The notes beneath the pieces are model-generated. The model was given only the letters and a program-made list of their open reading frames with translations, was not told the DNA's origin and made no database searches. From Pachypanchax playfairii (Eukaryota; Chordata; Actinopteri; Cyprinodontiformes; Aplocheilidae), in assembly GCA_006937955.1 (NCBI GenBank), contig SSNP01000069.1, forward strand, positions 1,790,764 through 1,854,763: DNA of 64,000 nt, in the 5' to 3' direction. This document shows positions 1 to 10,620 of the stretch, piece after piece (the stretch's first letter is position 1; every line of letters starts with the position of its first letter). A program made the translations under genes and the position numbers.

Positions 1-509
1 AAACCTGGTCTGGCAGCTTCAGTTTCAAATTCATTAGCTTTTACAACCAATCATGTGCCTGTAATGTAAAGTGTGATTATATTCACTCTCAGCTGTTTGC
101 AGTTGTTTCTTTGATGAGATGGAAGTTTTACAGAACTGTAAATCTGTTCCAGTTATTATGTGTCAATAATTGTAGACGTCCCCCAACATACAGTCAGAAG
201 AAGCACATGATAAAAGCACATGAATAAATAAAACCAGATAACTTAGATGGATTGATAGAGAAGATGATGTTGCTGCGTGTTGCAGCTCTTCAACATTATA
301 TTTACATTGTGGAATAGCGCTACAACTGGTGGCAGCTTGTTGGAGTAGCTCTGTGACTTAGCTAGCACTTGCTAGCATTTTTTTGTTCTTTTTGAGTATT
401 TCTTGCTAGTTTTTTCTTCTGGAAATATTTTCTAAATACTTTTCTTCTGATTTGGGTGCTGTGCTGATTGAGTTTTTTGCTTGATTTGTCACTTTTTTGC
501 CACTTGTTA
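1..509. other. No recognisable gene
   Basis: AT-rich DNA with no splice-bounded coding segment that I recognise. The last part may be the 5' end of the LINE remnant that becomes readable from about 510. Confidence 0.4.
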
Positions 510-1336
510 TGATGCGTAACTATGGCAACAAGAGACTTGTTTACAAGAAAGAGCAGCTAACTGACATTTCTAAGGCTGAAATGATCCTCAAATTGAAACT
601 CTGGATCCCTGATGAGCTCAAAAGAAGAAGACTTGGATGCAGAGCAGGAACAAAGTGAAGAGAAAGAAAGAGGAAATTTAAACCTTCACTTCCATCAGTC
701 ATCTTGACAAATGTGAGATCTCTTTGCTAACAAAATGGATGAACTTTAAACTCTGTTGAAGACCCAGCCAGAGTATCGGGAATGCAGCATCATGTGTTTT
801 ACTGAAACGTGGCTAAAGGAGCATATCCCAGACTCCAGCGTGTCTCTGCCTGGCTTTCCAACAATACGGGCAGACAGAAAAGGAGTTTGTCAGTTGATCA
901 CACCTGCAGTCAACTGTTGGGGTGGAGCATCAGAGCAAGTGACACAAAGAGGCTAAATAGATGGAGGAGGACTGATTCTGTCCTGGAGACTGAACTGGAG
1001 TCTCTTGAGTTGATTGTCCAAAGGAAGATGAAGAACATGATGGAAAACCCTCATCATCCTCTTCAGAACACAGTAACTCAACAACAGAGTGTCTCAGTCA
1101 GAAGATTCTTCATAATCCGCTGCGGCACAGACCGCTACAGGAGATCCTTCCTGTCCACACCTAGAACCCTCTACAGGAGATCCTTCCTGTCCACACCTAG
1201 AACCCTCTACAGGAGATCCTTCCTGTAAACACCTATAACCTTCTATAATGGCTTCCTGAAAAAGAACTGAACTAAAACAACACTTAATTTCCCTTCGGGG
1301 ATTAATAAAGTATTTTTGATTTGATTTGATTTGATT
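510..1336 (+). mobile_element. Internally deleted non-LTR retrotransposon (LINE) remnant
   Basis: Broken plus-strand frames read as the start of an APE-type LINE ORF: a stretch with IPDEL and RRRLGCRAGTK, then ANKMDEL, then the endonuclease-like CSIMCFTETWL at about 780-815. After about 930 the homology jumps to what looks like the ORF's C-terminal end (RRSFL repeated) and a LINE-type 3' end, ccttcggggattaataaag, with a TTTGATT-type tail at about 1311-1336. The reverse transcriptase core is missing, so this is an internal deletion copy. A 36-bp unit is repeated nearly three times at 1135-1240. Frameshifts and stops make it non-functional. The exact clade is not assigned. Confidence 0.7.
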
Positions 1337-2396
1337 GATTTATCACAGATCATCTGTTCTTCAGACCAGAGCAAGACAATAAAGAGTCTGCAGGTCTCAC
1401 TCTGCCGCCGTCTCTCACGCCACCAGGAGTTTCACTAGGGTTTGTTTGTTTGTTACAGAGTTTGGTGTAGGTCTGTGCTCTCCGTGTGCTTTTCTAGTTT
1501 AATTTGCGACTCAGAGAAGTTCATTACCATCTCAGACACACTGAAAGACACAACAAGGTTATTATTGAGTTTTTGTGAGATTTTAAAGAAGGAGGATGAT
1601 GTTGGGCACTTTGAATGTAGCTTGTTGCTGTTGGTACGTGAAGGAACGAGGCCTCAGAGAAACAGAACAGCTGACTGACTATAAAGTTTCGTGTCACATG
1701 GAGTTGTTTTACTGTCTCTTATAGCAGAGACAAAAACAAGTCAGTCCAACTTCTACTAGCTGAAAGCTTTTAAGATAAAAGAATGAAATGTTAAGGTGAG
1801 TTAGGAACCTACCTGGAAAACATCACATACCTGATGAGGGTCTGAGGGAAAGATCACGTGACACGACCCGGTTCCTGACATGGTTCAAGACATGTGCTTG
1901 AAAGCATTAAATATGTAACAACACAACACGGATGTTTGGTGGTTTTCTGTTGGATTAAACGTGTTCAGCAACATTAGATTCGTACTGGGCTCCAGTCACA
2001 CTGAGCAGGTCTGAACACAGTCACACTGATCAGGATGAACATACGCTGAGGCTCCAGACACAAACACAGCACATGCTCAAACGGATGAGGTCAGCTGTGA
2101 AGGAAGATGTGGTGGAGTGGTGGTGGAGTGGTGGTGCACACAGTTATCGCAGTGATGAGTGTTTAATACAGACTCTGTCTGGACGGGAAGACAAACACAA
2201 GTCGATCAAAGACACAAAGAATGAGATGGATTATCTGAGCTTTTGAGAGTCTGAGAGACGAGCAGTTGTTTGACCTCTACGAAGAACAATACCACTGTTG
2301 CAAACATGAGACAAAAGTTTAGGAGCTTTGAGACTGGAGGACGTGAACAGGACAAATGCCACCTTCAGACAGAAGGGAATTAGCAGTGATGGTAAT
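1337..2396. other. Intergenic or intronic, nothing recognised
   Basis: No coding exon, RNA gene or clear transposon end. There is a short GGTGGAGTGGT-type tandem run near 2108-2135. It may be part of wnt4 intron 1 or upstream DNA. Confidence 0.4.
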
Positions 2397-2600
2397 ATAA
2401 ATAATGTGTACTTTTATAAACGTATTTCTGAAGTCCTACAACTCCCAAAGTTCTACACACTACTTTGTCATTCACACAAACAATCACATGTTTGGGGGTG
2501 ATAAACTACATAGATGTTTTAGCCACAGCTGTCCTGGGACACACACTGACAGAGGCGAGACCACCAAAGGGGGCACCACTGGACCCTCCGACCACCACCA
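2397..2600 (-). repeat. tRNA-derived SINE, 3' part, reverse orientation
   Basis: The segment (aagtcctacaactcccaaag, then the block with ccacagctgtcctgggacac) is the reverse complement of the tail and body of the SINE seen complete at about 39637-39966, and it resembles another copy at 30325-30552. It runs straight into the 30-bp minisatellite. Confidence 0.7.
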
Positions 2601-3136
2601 AACAGGTACCGGACCTTCTTAACATCACCAAACAGGCACTGGACCCTCCAACCACCACCAAACAGGTACCGGACCCTCCGACCACCACCAAACAGGTACC
2701 GGACCCTCCGACCACCACCAAACAGGTACCTGACCCTCTTAACATCACCAAACAGGTACCGGACCCTCTGACCACCACCAAACAGGACCTGGAACCTTTG
2801 ACCACCACCAAACAGGTCCTGGAACCTCTGACCATCATCAAACAGACACCGGAACCTCTGACCACCACCAAACAAGTCCTGGAACCTCTGACCACCATCA
2901 AACAGGTACCGGAACCTCCGACCACCACCAAACAGGTACCTGACCCTCTTAAAATCACCAAACAGGTACCGGACCCTCTGACCACCACCAAACAGACACC
3001 GGAACCTCTCACCACCACCAAACAGATCCTGGAACCTCTGACCACCATCAAACAGGTACCGGACCCTCTGACCACCACCAAACAGACACCGGAACCTCTG
3101 ACCACCACCAAACAGACACCGGACCCTCTGACCACC
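2577..3136. repeat. 30-bp minisatellite (about 18 units)
   Basis: Tandem units of 30 bp centred on accaccaccaaacaggtacc, with variants such as ggaacctctg and cttaacatca. Because 30 is divisible by three, frames on both strands stay open (up to 263 codons on +, 237 on -), giving low-complexity DPPTTTKQVP-type repeats. That is a consequence of the period and not evidence of a gene. The unit matches a piece of the adjoining SINE. Confidence 0.95.
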
Positions 3137-3783
3137 CTTGCTAAACCGATCGATTTGATATGCCACACGTCATCAGAGGTGGCATTGTCTTTGCTGAGTG
3201 AAAAACGGGTGCTTCTCATGGCAACCGAATTATGTCACCACGGCCACGCGGTCTGAGATTTGTATGAAATATTTAAATCTGGTGTAGAACCATCTTTTGT
3301 GATCAGATATAAGGTGGAACAGTGTTGGTAGGTGAAAGTATGTTGACACAGTAATAGAAAACGGTCATATTTATTTAGCTTTTACCATTCATTTTCAATA
3401 ATGGCAGAGTTTTTAGTGAATACCGTTGCCATGGCAACTCTAAACACCACAAAACCATGATCAATCACATCGGGTCTTTGATCCGGTCCGTATGATGTAT
3501 GATATGCCTCATAACACGTAATTTGGGCAGGGCAGTTTGCATTGGGACGCTATTCATTATGGCAATCACTAATAAGATAATTCTAATCTAAAAGAACTAA
3601 ATAAATTATCTGCAGTGAGCTGCTGCTGCTTCTGTTGTTTTTGCTGCTTTTTCCTGCTTTGTAATCCGAGATTGTTAATCTCAAGCAGAACTAAGGAAAT
3701 AACAACTAGTTAACCAGTCTGTTAGTATTTTGATATGTGTACAGTAGATGTACAGGTGTTAAACCTGATAACCTCTCATGTTA
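3137..3783. other. Spacer, nothing recognised
   Basis: Ordinary AT-leaning DNA between two minisatellites. No exon or transposon end is recognised. Confidence 0.4.
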
Positions 3784-4310
3784 GCCTGCCCTCTGTCCCC
3801 CTGGTGTCGGGCAGACTGCAGCCCCCAACCCCCCCGGGCGTCGTGCAGACGGCAGCCCTCTGCCCCCCTGGTGTCGGGCAGACTGCAGCCCCCAACCCCC
3901 CCAGGCGTTGTGCAGAGGGCAGCCCTCTGCCCCCCTGATGTTGGGCAGACTGCAGCCCCCAACCCCCCCGGGCGTCGTGCAGACGGCAGCCCTCTGCCCC
4001 CCTGATGTCGGGCAGACTGCAGCCCCCAACCCCCCCGGGCGACGTGCAGACGGCAGCCCTCTGCCCCACTGGTGTCGGGCAGACTGCAGCCCCCAACCCC
4101 CCCCAGGGGTCGTGCTGCTAGGTGTCATGCAGACGGCAGCCCTCTGCCCCCCCAGGCTGCATGCAGACAACAGCCCTCTACACCCTGATGTTGCACAGGT
4201 GGCAGCCCTCTGACCCCCCAGGCATCATGCAATTGACAGCCCCCCACCCCCTGATGTCGCACAGATGGCAGCCCTCTGCCTCCCGGGTGTCGCACAGACA
4301 GCAGCCCTCA
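3784..4310. repeat. GC-rich 67-bp minisatellite
   Basis: Units of about 67 bp carrying gtcgggcagactgcagcccc, then a C-run, then gtgcagacggcagccctctg. The first four or five units are near-identical, and units beyond about 4100 are shorter and diverged. Open frames on both strands are artefacts of composition. A single related stretch on the opposite strand occurs at about 31806-31860. Confidence 0.93.
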
Positions 4311-4322
4311 GCAACCAGCAAT

Positions 4323-4677
4323 GATGTGCCATTTGTAAAGTTACATAGTCAAAAATTAACAGCAATAATTTTGATTATTTAGCTTATTTTCACCTAGTTT
4401 AAAATAATTAGTTTGAAAATTAAATATTTAATTAAATATTACATTTAAGTGAATTAATTTAATTAAATATTAAATGTAAATTTCTATTTAATTTTGAAAA
4501 TAAATATTTATTTTGAAAAATAAACATTTAACTTCAAATTAAACATTTAGCTTGCTAACTAAATATTTTGTTAGTAAATGTAACATTTATAAACAGATGA
4601 ATAACAAGGTGAAAATATGCTAAATAGCCAAAAATATTGCTGTTAATTTTGAACTGTGTAACTTTACAAACGGCATC
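4323..4677. repeat. Fold-back (inverted-repeat) element
   Basis: The arm at about 4323-4384 (ccatttgtaaagttacatag, then ttaacagcaataattttgat) is matched in reverse complement by about 4617-4677. The loop is about 230 bp of A/T runs rich in aattaaatattta. It looks like a MITE-like hairpin. No clear target duplication was identified. Confidence 0.6.
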
Positions 4678-4709
4678 CCATAGCCCGCTGCTCCTTGTGG
4701 ACAGGTCAA

Positions 4710-5192
4710 TCCCTGTATCATTCGTCCTTCCTATTTTTAATTGAGAAACAAAAATCAAAAAATGAAATGCATCCAGAATTATAGTATTGTTAAAAACATT
4801 TGTAAAACATCAAACCATTTGAAAATCTGTCCAGATTTCAGCGAGATAAGAGTGTTTACGCCAGTACAGATCACGTACCTTCACTTACTACAACACGTTC
4901 TGCCAGAGAGCTTCCCCTTCAGCAAGATGGCCGCCGGTGATGCCGCCTGAAACGCCCTCACGAGGCCGCCTGTTTGCTAGCTCACTGAAACAGTAGCTAG
5001 CAAAAAATAACAACTTCCAGGTGATACTCAACCCAGCAATTAAATAATAAAAACAGATTCTGTTGTGCGGATCCTTTTCAATTTTGTATTTTGATCCAAA
5101 ACAAAATTTTAAAATATGAAAAACAAGACAGTTTTCATTTTTCGATTTTCGTTTATAAATTAAAAATAGGAAGGACGAATGATACACGGATT
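4710..5192. mobile_element. Short MITE with about 60-bp terminal inverted repeats
   Basis: The ends (tgtatcattcgtccttccta on the left, its reverse complement taggaaggacgaatgataca on the right) form inverted repeats of about 60 bp that continue imperfectly through A/T-rich sequence. The 8-mer CAGGTCAA lies at both 4702-4709 and 5193-5200, consistent with a 6-8 bp target duplication and a hAT-like non-autonomous element. It has no coding capacity. Confidence 0.65.
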
Positions 5193-5200
5193 CAGGTCAA

Positions 5201-6549
5201 ATGCAGTAATGCAGTAATTGGCCAATAAACAAAGAAACCAATCTATAAATAACCCTTTAAATTTTAAAATGAGATGAAAAAATAATTAGTAAAACAAAAC
5301 AATTGAACCAGTTTTTGTTATGTTTTTTTTTTTTCAGCTCTTTCACGTATCAGTACTGGTTTGTTTAACAACATGGACACAGTCTCTAAATGTTTTTGGA
5401 CTTTATCACAAAGTATCCTTGAGGGTGCATGTTTAGCAGGAGCTAATCTGGATTGTCCAAAGTTCTCAACACCTTCAGATCTCACGACACTACAAGGTTT
5501 TTAGTTCTATGTGCTGTATGTTGTTCTGTATTTACAGGAACAGTCATGTGGTTTAGATCTTTACATTGACTATTATTTACTCCTGGTATTTCTCTGTGTT
5601 GTTTAGCTTGTAGACATTCACAAACTCGGGTTTGATGTTTCCTGTTTTTCCATGTTCCACTTCATCCCTCAGCTCCTTCTGTTTGTTCAGTCTTACACAC
5701 CTGTTACCCATCTGTTATCTACTCACCTGGTAATACTCTGTGTCTCCCTCCCCTCACATATATGCCCCAGTTTCTCCAGCTCTTCTGTCACATGCACGTT
5801 GTTTCTTCCAGCCAGGCTAGCTTTGTGTTTTGTTTGTTTTTGGAGAAGCTTGGCTAAAATAACCAGCTACTCTTCCTGTTTTTAACATTAAGAGCACAGA
5901 TCGAGTGTTTAAAAATCCATTACATTTCTAACTTTTTATGTTTGAAGCTTTTATTCAAGGTTGTTTCGAGATGCAGGTGTTTATCTTGAGAAAATGATTG
6001 AGCGAAGTGGAACTTCACTTGGAATGAGGATGTTTCTTTGTTTTAGAAAACCTATCAGTTGTAGACTCAACAGGGTTTGAATGCCACAGGAGAACCCTGA
6101 GCGGCGCAGACGCTACATAAGCAGAGGGTGATGAGAAAACCTATTTCTGTAAGGTGCAGCTGGGACTCAAGATATGAGATGGAGGTGGACGTGGGGGGGG
6201 GGTCAGAGGATTCTGACCGATGCCATTCTCTCACACATCACAGTGTGTGTGTGTCTCCCTGACCTGTCTGACCTGGAGGTGGTGCACGTGATAATCCACT
6301 TTACCTCCTCTTACAGCCATCACAACCAGCTTTCCATCCAGAATATTCCCACATCACCACCAGAGCACACTAGTGTCTCCTTCACCTGGTACATGAGTTT
6401 ATATCGACCTGATTTTAACCATCTCGGGTTTATGGAGAATAGTAACCAAGTCCAAGAGAGATTCAGCAAGTTTGATGACATGCAGTCTCGTATGTGCTAC
6501 TTTTAACTTGTTGTACGACACTATGATCCTTCTGCCCCTGTTTTACCAG
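5201..6549 (+). other. Probable wnt4 intron 1 (3' part)
   Basis: No exon is recognised. In particular, no signal-peptide exon ending in AACTGGCT before a GT donor was found on the plus strand. The region ends in a good acceptor (cccctgttttaccag) at 6549. The open frame at 6174-6506 has no recognisable features. Confidence 0.5.
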
Positions 6550-6631
6550 GTACCTGGCCAAGCTGTCATCGGTGGGGAGCATCAGGGACGAGGAGACGTG
6601 TGAAAGGTTACGAGGCCTCATTCAGAAACAG
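6550..6631 (+). CDS. wnt4: wnt4 coding exon 2
   Basis: 82 nt: one base completing a split codon plus 27 codons from [11 protein letters not shown] to LIQKQ. The acceptor is ttttaccag and the donor gtgagt. The downstream junction is phase 0 and reads CAG|GTT across the exons. Confidence 0.9.
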
Positions 6632-8586
6632 GTGAGTACGTCCTGCTTATGGTCTAATGACTCTAATTCAGACCATTAGTTCTGAGTCACGCAGTGTCTT
6701 TTTAAAATGTTAGATTAAGACATATTTAAGTTCATTCAGTTTGCTTCAGTTCATTTTTATTTATAGAGTTTAAGTTCTTAAAGAGGCCCTTGCATTAAAA
6801 ACTGTTTTTCTGAGGTTTCTGTTGAATATTTTAGCTCCACAGGTGTTCTTACCTTCATAGTGGGTGTGAAAACAGGTCAACAACTTCTCTTTCAGTTTTT
6901 ATCTCTCAAACTACGCAGGTGGTGATAACACCCGAGTTCTCCTGAGTCCGAACGGCCTGTATCTGTTTCATCACAACTCCTTTGTTCGTTAGTATTCTGC
7001 AGCTCCCGCAGTTGAAACCACGCCTAGCATGCTGCTGGCTAAAAGCTGTTAGCATAAGACGGAGCAAACAGGAAGACACGACGTCTGACGTTACCCTGCA
7101 CAGTGGGGCAGGAAACAATATACCTTGCTCTCATAGGCTAGTTTGTTAGCCAATCTGAGTCCAGCAAATACGAATAATGAATATGAACAAGCTGCTGCTC
7201 TAGGCTGACGGAACCAGCCGGAACCAGTTGAATTTTAACGCAGACTGATTGAAAGGTCTGTTAATCAGTGTTTCCTGACGTTTTTTTAGATATCAAATGT
7301 TTCATATTACTGGTTAATACTTAAGAAATAACCACAAAGTCCTGAAATGTGTATGAAATGGTCTCTTTAACAAAGTCTGATGACGGTATCCTGCCAGCGC
7401 GGTCCAACAGACTCACATACTGACCTGAAAATCTGGAAGAACCAGAGATCATGTCAGTGTAATATTGTTACAGAAGGTGATGATGTTTGTCACTGATTGG
7501 ACAGTTCAGTCTGATTAGAATGTAAATACTGTCATACTATCATACACTCTATTCTATATATTATTATATTCTGGAGGTTAACAGTGTAATAAGAACTAAC
7601 AGTGTGTTCACTGCCTAAAGAGGATGTTTACTGACATTTACTATTTAAACCCATATTATTTATATATCCAGCACAAGTCTTTCAACTACTTGATGTTCTG
7701 AAGTACCAAAGAAACATCTGATGTTTGTTTACACTGAGTGTTCTCTCATCATGTGATCAGTCTCTCCTGGAGGAGGAGCTTGTTGTCATCATTTAAACTG
7801 CAGTTTTTATAACTGTCACTAATTACAATCGTTCCGTCTCACGTTCACGCTCTGGATGATGACCTTGTTAGCATGTCGCCATGCTAACCAAAATATCGCC
7901 AACTGCTTCCTAAATATCAGAATGCTTCATGTGTTCAAACTAACACATGTACAATGTATGTATTTACCAGTGATCACTCACGCAACCCCACACATCCAGG
8001 ACCCCATCCACGTGATCCTGGGAGTCTACAATGAAAGAGAATCCGTTTATTTGTCCAGACTGAGATTTTGAGCTGCTGTCTCCATGTCCAGGTTCAGATC
8101 TGTAAGCGCAGTGTGGAGGTGATGGATGCAGTGCGGCGCGGCGCCCAGATCGCTATCGACGAGTGTCAGTTTCAGTTTCGCAATCGTCGATGGAACTGCT
8201 CCACTCTGGAGACCATGCCGGTGTTCGGCAAAGTGGTCACTCAAGGTAAGGTGGTCAGCAACTGCAGAGCAGACGGTGATGACATCACATGGCTTATGAT
8301 GCTGAAAGCAACATGTTTCGTTCAGGTGTTTAAAGGCCTGACATGAAACAAGTCATCACGCATCTTCCTTCACACTTTATCATTCAGCCAGAGAGTTTCT
8401 CTTCATGTCCATAAAGGTCTGTGTGACTGCATGTGTGTTTGTGTGTCAGGCACCCGGGAGGCGGCCTTCGTGTACGCCATCTCAGCAGCCAGTGTGGCGT
8501 TTGCGGTCACGAGGGCCTGCAGCAGCGGAGAGCTGGAAAAATGTGGCTGTGACCACAACATACATGGTGTGAGTCCAGAAGGTAAG

Positions 8587-8685
<99 letters not shown>

Positions 8686-10142
8686 GCACTCTCTCACACA
8701 CAGAGAAACTAAACGATGTGAGATCTTACAGAATCAGTTTGTCTCACGCAGACAGACATCTTCATCAACCCTCTACCTGTCTGTCTGTGTAGGGTTCCAG
8801 TGGTCCGGCTGCAGTGATAACATTGCCTACGGAGTGGCCTTCTCTCAGTCTTTTGTGGATGTAAGAGAGAGAAGTAAGGGTCAGTCCTCCAGTCGGGCTC
8901 TCATGAACCTGCACAACAATGAAGCTGGGAGAAAGGTAAGCCACACCCCCAGAAAACATCTGGACGTCAAGTCTCTGTACAGAGGGACAAACCAGATCCA
9001 TGTCAGACCTCAGGTTGCAGGTGCACGTCACCTCATTGGGTGTTTTTATAAGTTACCACTCTGCAGGAGCAAACAGATGCAGCTCGGTTCTGAAATAAGT
9101 TCTTCATCAAGTCTGCTTCAAGTCACATGTCTCCGGTCTCATGTCATACAGTGCAGGTCTCATCCAGGATTTAACTTATTTGATGTTTTTCCTTACAAAA
9201 AAGAAAAACTGATTAAAGACATGAGAACTGATCAAGGTGGACCAGGTTTTACAAATCCTGACTGTCACTGATCCTAAACCCCTCATGGACTCAGTATGTC
9301 AGCTGCTGTGACCCAAGTTCAGCTGTCTCCTGATCAGATCTGGTGCAACACTCAGTGACAGAGACACTTGGACATGATGAACCATGAAGGTTCAGATCCT
9401 TCTGTCACCCAGTCAGAACCACTAACATCTGGGCTTGTTGCTTTGGGTTCAGCAGTTTTCGGGTTTAGCTCTGAGAAAAGAGGATGTTTTCAAACTACCA
9501 CCAGCCTTCGTAGAACCGATCTCTGTCTGGAGCAGTTTTTGGAGCGGTGCAGCCGCCCTCCTGGAGGATGCAGGCTCTCTGTAGGACTGTCGAGGATATT
9601 TGCTTTACAGAATGCTGAACTTGACTTCTGAGTTGTGATGCTGTTAAAGATGACTGTGTGTGTCTCTGCAGGCCATCCTCTCTCAAATGCGCGTGGAGTG
9701 TAAGTGTCACGGTGTGTCCGGTTCCTGCGAGGTGAAGACCTGCTGGAAAGCTATGCCGCCGTTCCGCAAGGTGGGCAATGTCATCAAGGAGAAGTTTGAT
9801 GGTGCCACTGAGGTGGAGCAGCGCAAGGTGGGCTCCACGAAAATCCTGGTTCCTCGCAATTCTCAGTTTAAACCTCATACAGATGAAGATCTGGTCTACC
9901 TGGACCCCAGCCCAGACTTCTGTGACTATGATCCTCGTACACCGGGTATGCTGGGCACAGTGGGCCGCCAGTGTAACAGAACCTCAAAGGCCATCGACGG
10001 CTGTGAGCTGATGTGCTGCGGCCGTGGTTTCCAGACACAGGAAGTGGAGATGGTTAACAGGTGTAGCTGTAAGTTCCACTGGTGCTGCTACGTGAAATGC
10101 AAACAGTGCCGCAAGATGGTGGAGATTCACACGTGCCGGTGA
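6550..10142 (+). CDS. wnt4: Wnt4 secreted signalling protein, coding exons 2-6 (5' partial)
   Basis: Encodes all but the N-terminal signal peptide of Wnt4, a lipid-modified secreted ligand for Frizzled receptors that acts in kidney, gonad and neural development. Exons are 6550-6631, 8092-8245, 8450-8581, 8793-8935 and 9672-10142, all with GT-AG borders and phases 0, 1, 1, 0 between them. They give 326 residues. With the roughly 26-residue exon 1 expected from the family the total is about 352, which fits teleost Wnt4 (probably wnt4a; paralogue not proven). Family marks seen: NRRWNCST, the [10 protein letters not shown] block with the acylated serine codon at 9717-9719, the Cys-rich C-terminus ending HTCR, and N-glycosylation sequons NCS and NRT. 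The first codon seen is split (xxG), matching a Leu before YLAKLSS. Neighbour cdc42 is also adjacent to WNT4 in mammals. Exon 1 is probably upstream of the window. Confidence 0.95.
6782..7366 (+). mobile_element. TTAA-flanked MITE, family A, copy 1 (wnt4 intron)
   Basis: A 585-bp element beginning AGAGGCCCTT and ending GGTCTCT, flanked by TTAA at 6778-6781 and 7367-7370. The same sequence recurs at 18799-19399 (inverted), 38613-39161, 44301-44769 (inverted) and 60813-61010 (truncated). It has no coding capacity. TTAA targets with purine-rich ends point to a Kolobok-like or piggyBac-like non-autonomous family, which is inference. Confidence 0.8.
8092..8245 (+). CDS. wnt4: wnt4 coding exon 3
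   Basis: 154 nt, 51 codons from VQICKRS to KVVTQ plus one base of a split Gly codon. The acceptor is gtctccatgtccag and the donor gtaagg. It contains the conserved [10 protein letters not shown] segment. Confidence 0.95.
8450..8581 (+). CDS. wnt4: wnt4 coding exon 4
   Basis: 132 nt, from [12 protein letters not shown] to HGVSPE. Borders gtgtgtcag and gtaagg, both junctions phase 1. A TCTG microsatellite starts a few bases after the donor. Confidence 0.95.
8587..8685. repeat. (TCTG)n microsatellite in wnt4 intron
   Basis: About 24 uninterrupted TCTG/CTGT units immediately inside the intron after exon 4. The collapsed or broken contig edge of the false duplication falls in the second copy of this tract (10571-10620). 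Confidence 0.97.
8793..8935 (+). CDS. wnt4: wnt4 coding exon 5
   Basis: 143 nt encoding [14 protein letters not shown] through NNEAGRK. The acceptor is tctgtgtag and the donor gtaagc. The first Gly codon is completed from exon 4. Confidence 0.95.
9672..10142 (+). CDS. wnt4: wnt4 terminal coding exon 6
   Basis: 471 nt, 156 codons plus TGA, from [12 protein letters not shown] to EIHTCR. The acceptor is tgtctctgcag. It carries the [10 protein letters not shown] acylation motif, NRTS sequon and the CCGRG and Cys-rich C-terminal domain. Confidence 0.96.
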   Translation, partial: AILSQMRVECKCHGVSGSCEVKTCWKAMPPFRKVGNVIKEKFDGATEVEQRKVGSTKILVPRNSQFKPHTDEDLVYLDPSPDFCDYDPRTPGMLGTVGRQCNRTSKAIDGCELMCCGRGFQTQEVEMVNRCSCKFHWCCYVKCKQCRKMVEIHTCR

Positions 10143-10560
10143 TGCCGGAGGAGACAGAGAGTATTGACAACGGACTAAATCCATGGCCCGCCGTCGGCCT
10201 CGGTGATGGACCCGGAGGGAGCAGCGATGTCTTCCCCTCGTCTTCTTTAAAACCACCTGCTGACTGCTGGACAGTAGAAACAGACCACATGGCTGACAGC
10301 TCTAACATCATCATATATATATATATACATACATATTGTGCCACTGTAATGTTATTACTAGATTAGGCATCTGCTACCAAGCTGCAGTCTAAACCAGGTT
10401 ATCTTTCACTTCCTGTCTCCTTCCATCGCTCTATAGTGATGCTTAACTTATTAGGTGAGGCTGAGGAGACTGACAGAGGTGTGATGGAAGAAGAGACAAT
10501 AAGAGACAAACTGGCTGTGCAGGTGAGGGTGGGTTCATGTTAAAGGACGGGGAGGGGGGG

Positions 10561-10570
10561 NNNNNNNNNN
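10561..10570. other. Assembly gap (10 N)
   Basis: Ten Ns separate the two identical 1.9-kb copies. The left contig stops at GGAGGGGGGG and the right contig starts in TCTG repeats. In the second copy the same G7 run continues ctgtctgtatttgc, so the join sits at similar CTGTCTG sequence. Confidence 0.98.

Positions 10571-10620
<50 letters not shown>

Larger units (their letters stand above)
8636..10560 (+). repeat. First copy of a 1.9-kb exact duplication
   Basis: Everything from inside the TCTG tract to the G7 run before the gap is repeated with a constant offset of 1935 bases at 10571-12495. Long open frames on both strands have identical translations in the two copies. Confidence 0.9.

Noticed and set aside
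2577..3136. CRISPR-like array
   Set aside because: Units are contiguous with no unique spacers, in an animal genome.
2465..3256. 263-codon open frame on + and 237-codon frame on -
   Set aside because: Both come from the 30-bp minisatellite, whose period is a multiple of three. Open on both strands, low complexity, no gene context.
1..6549. wnt4 signal-peptide exon
   Set aside because: No plus-strand segment with a hydrophobic leader ending in the expected split Leu codon before GT was found. Probably outside the window.
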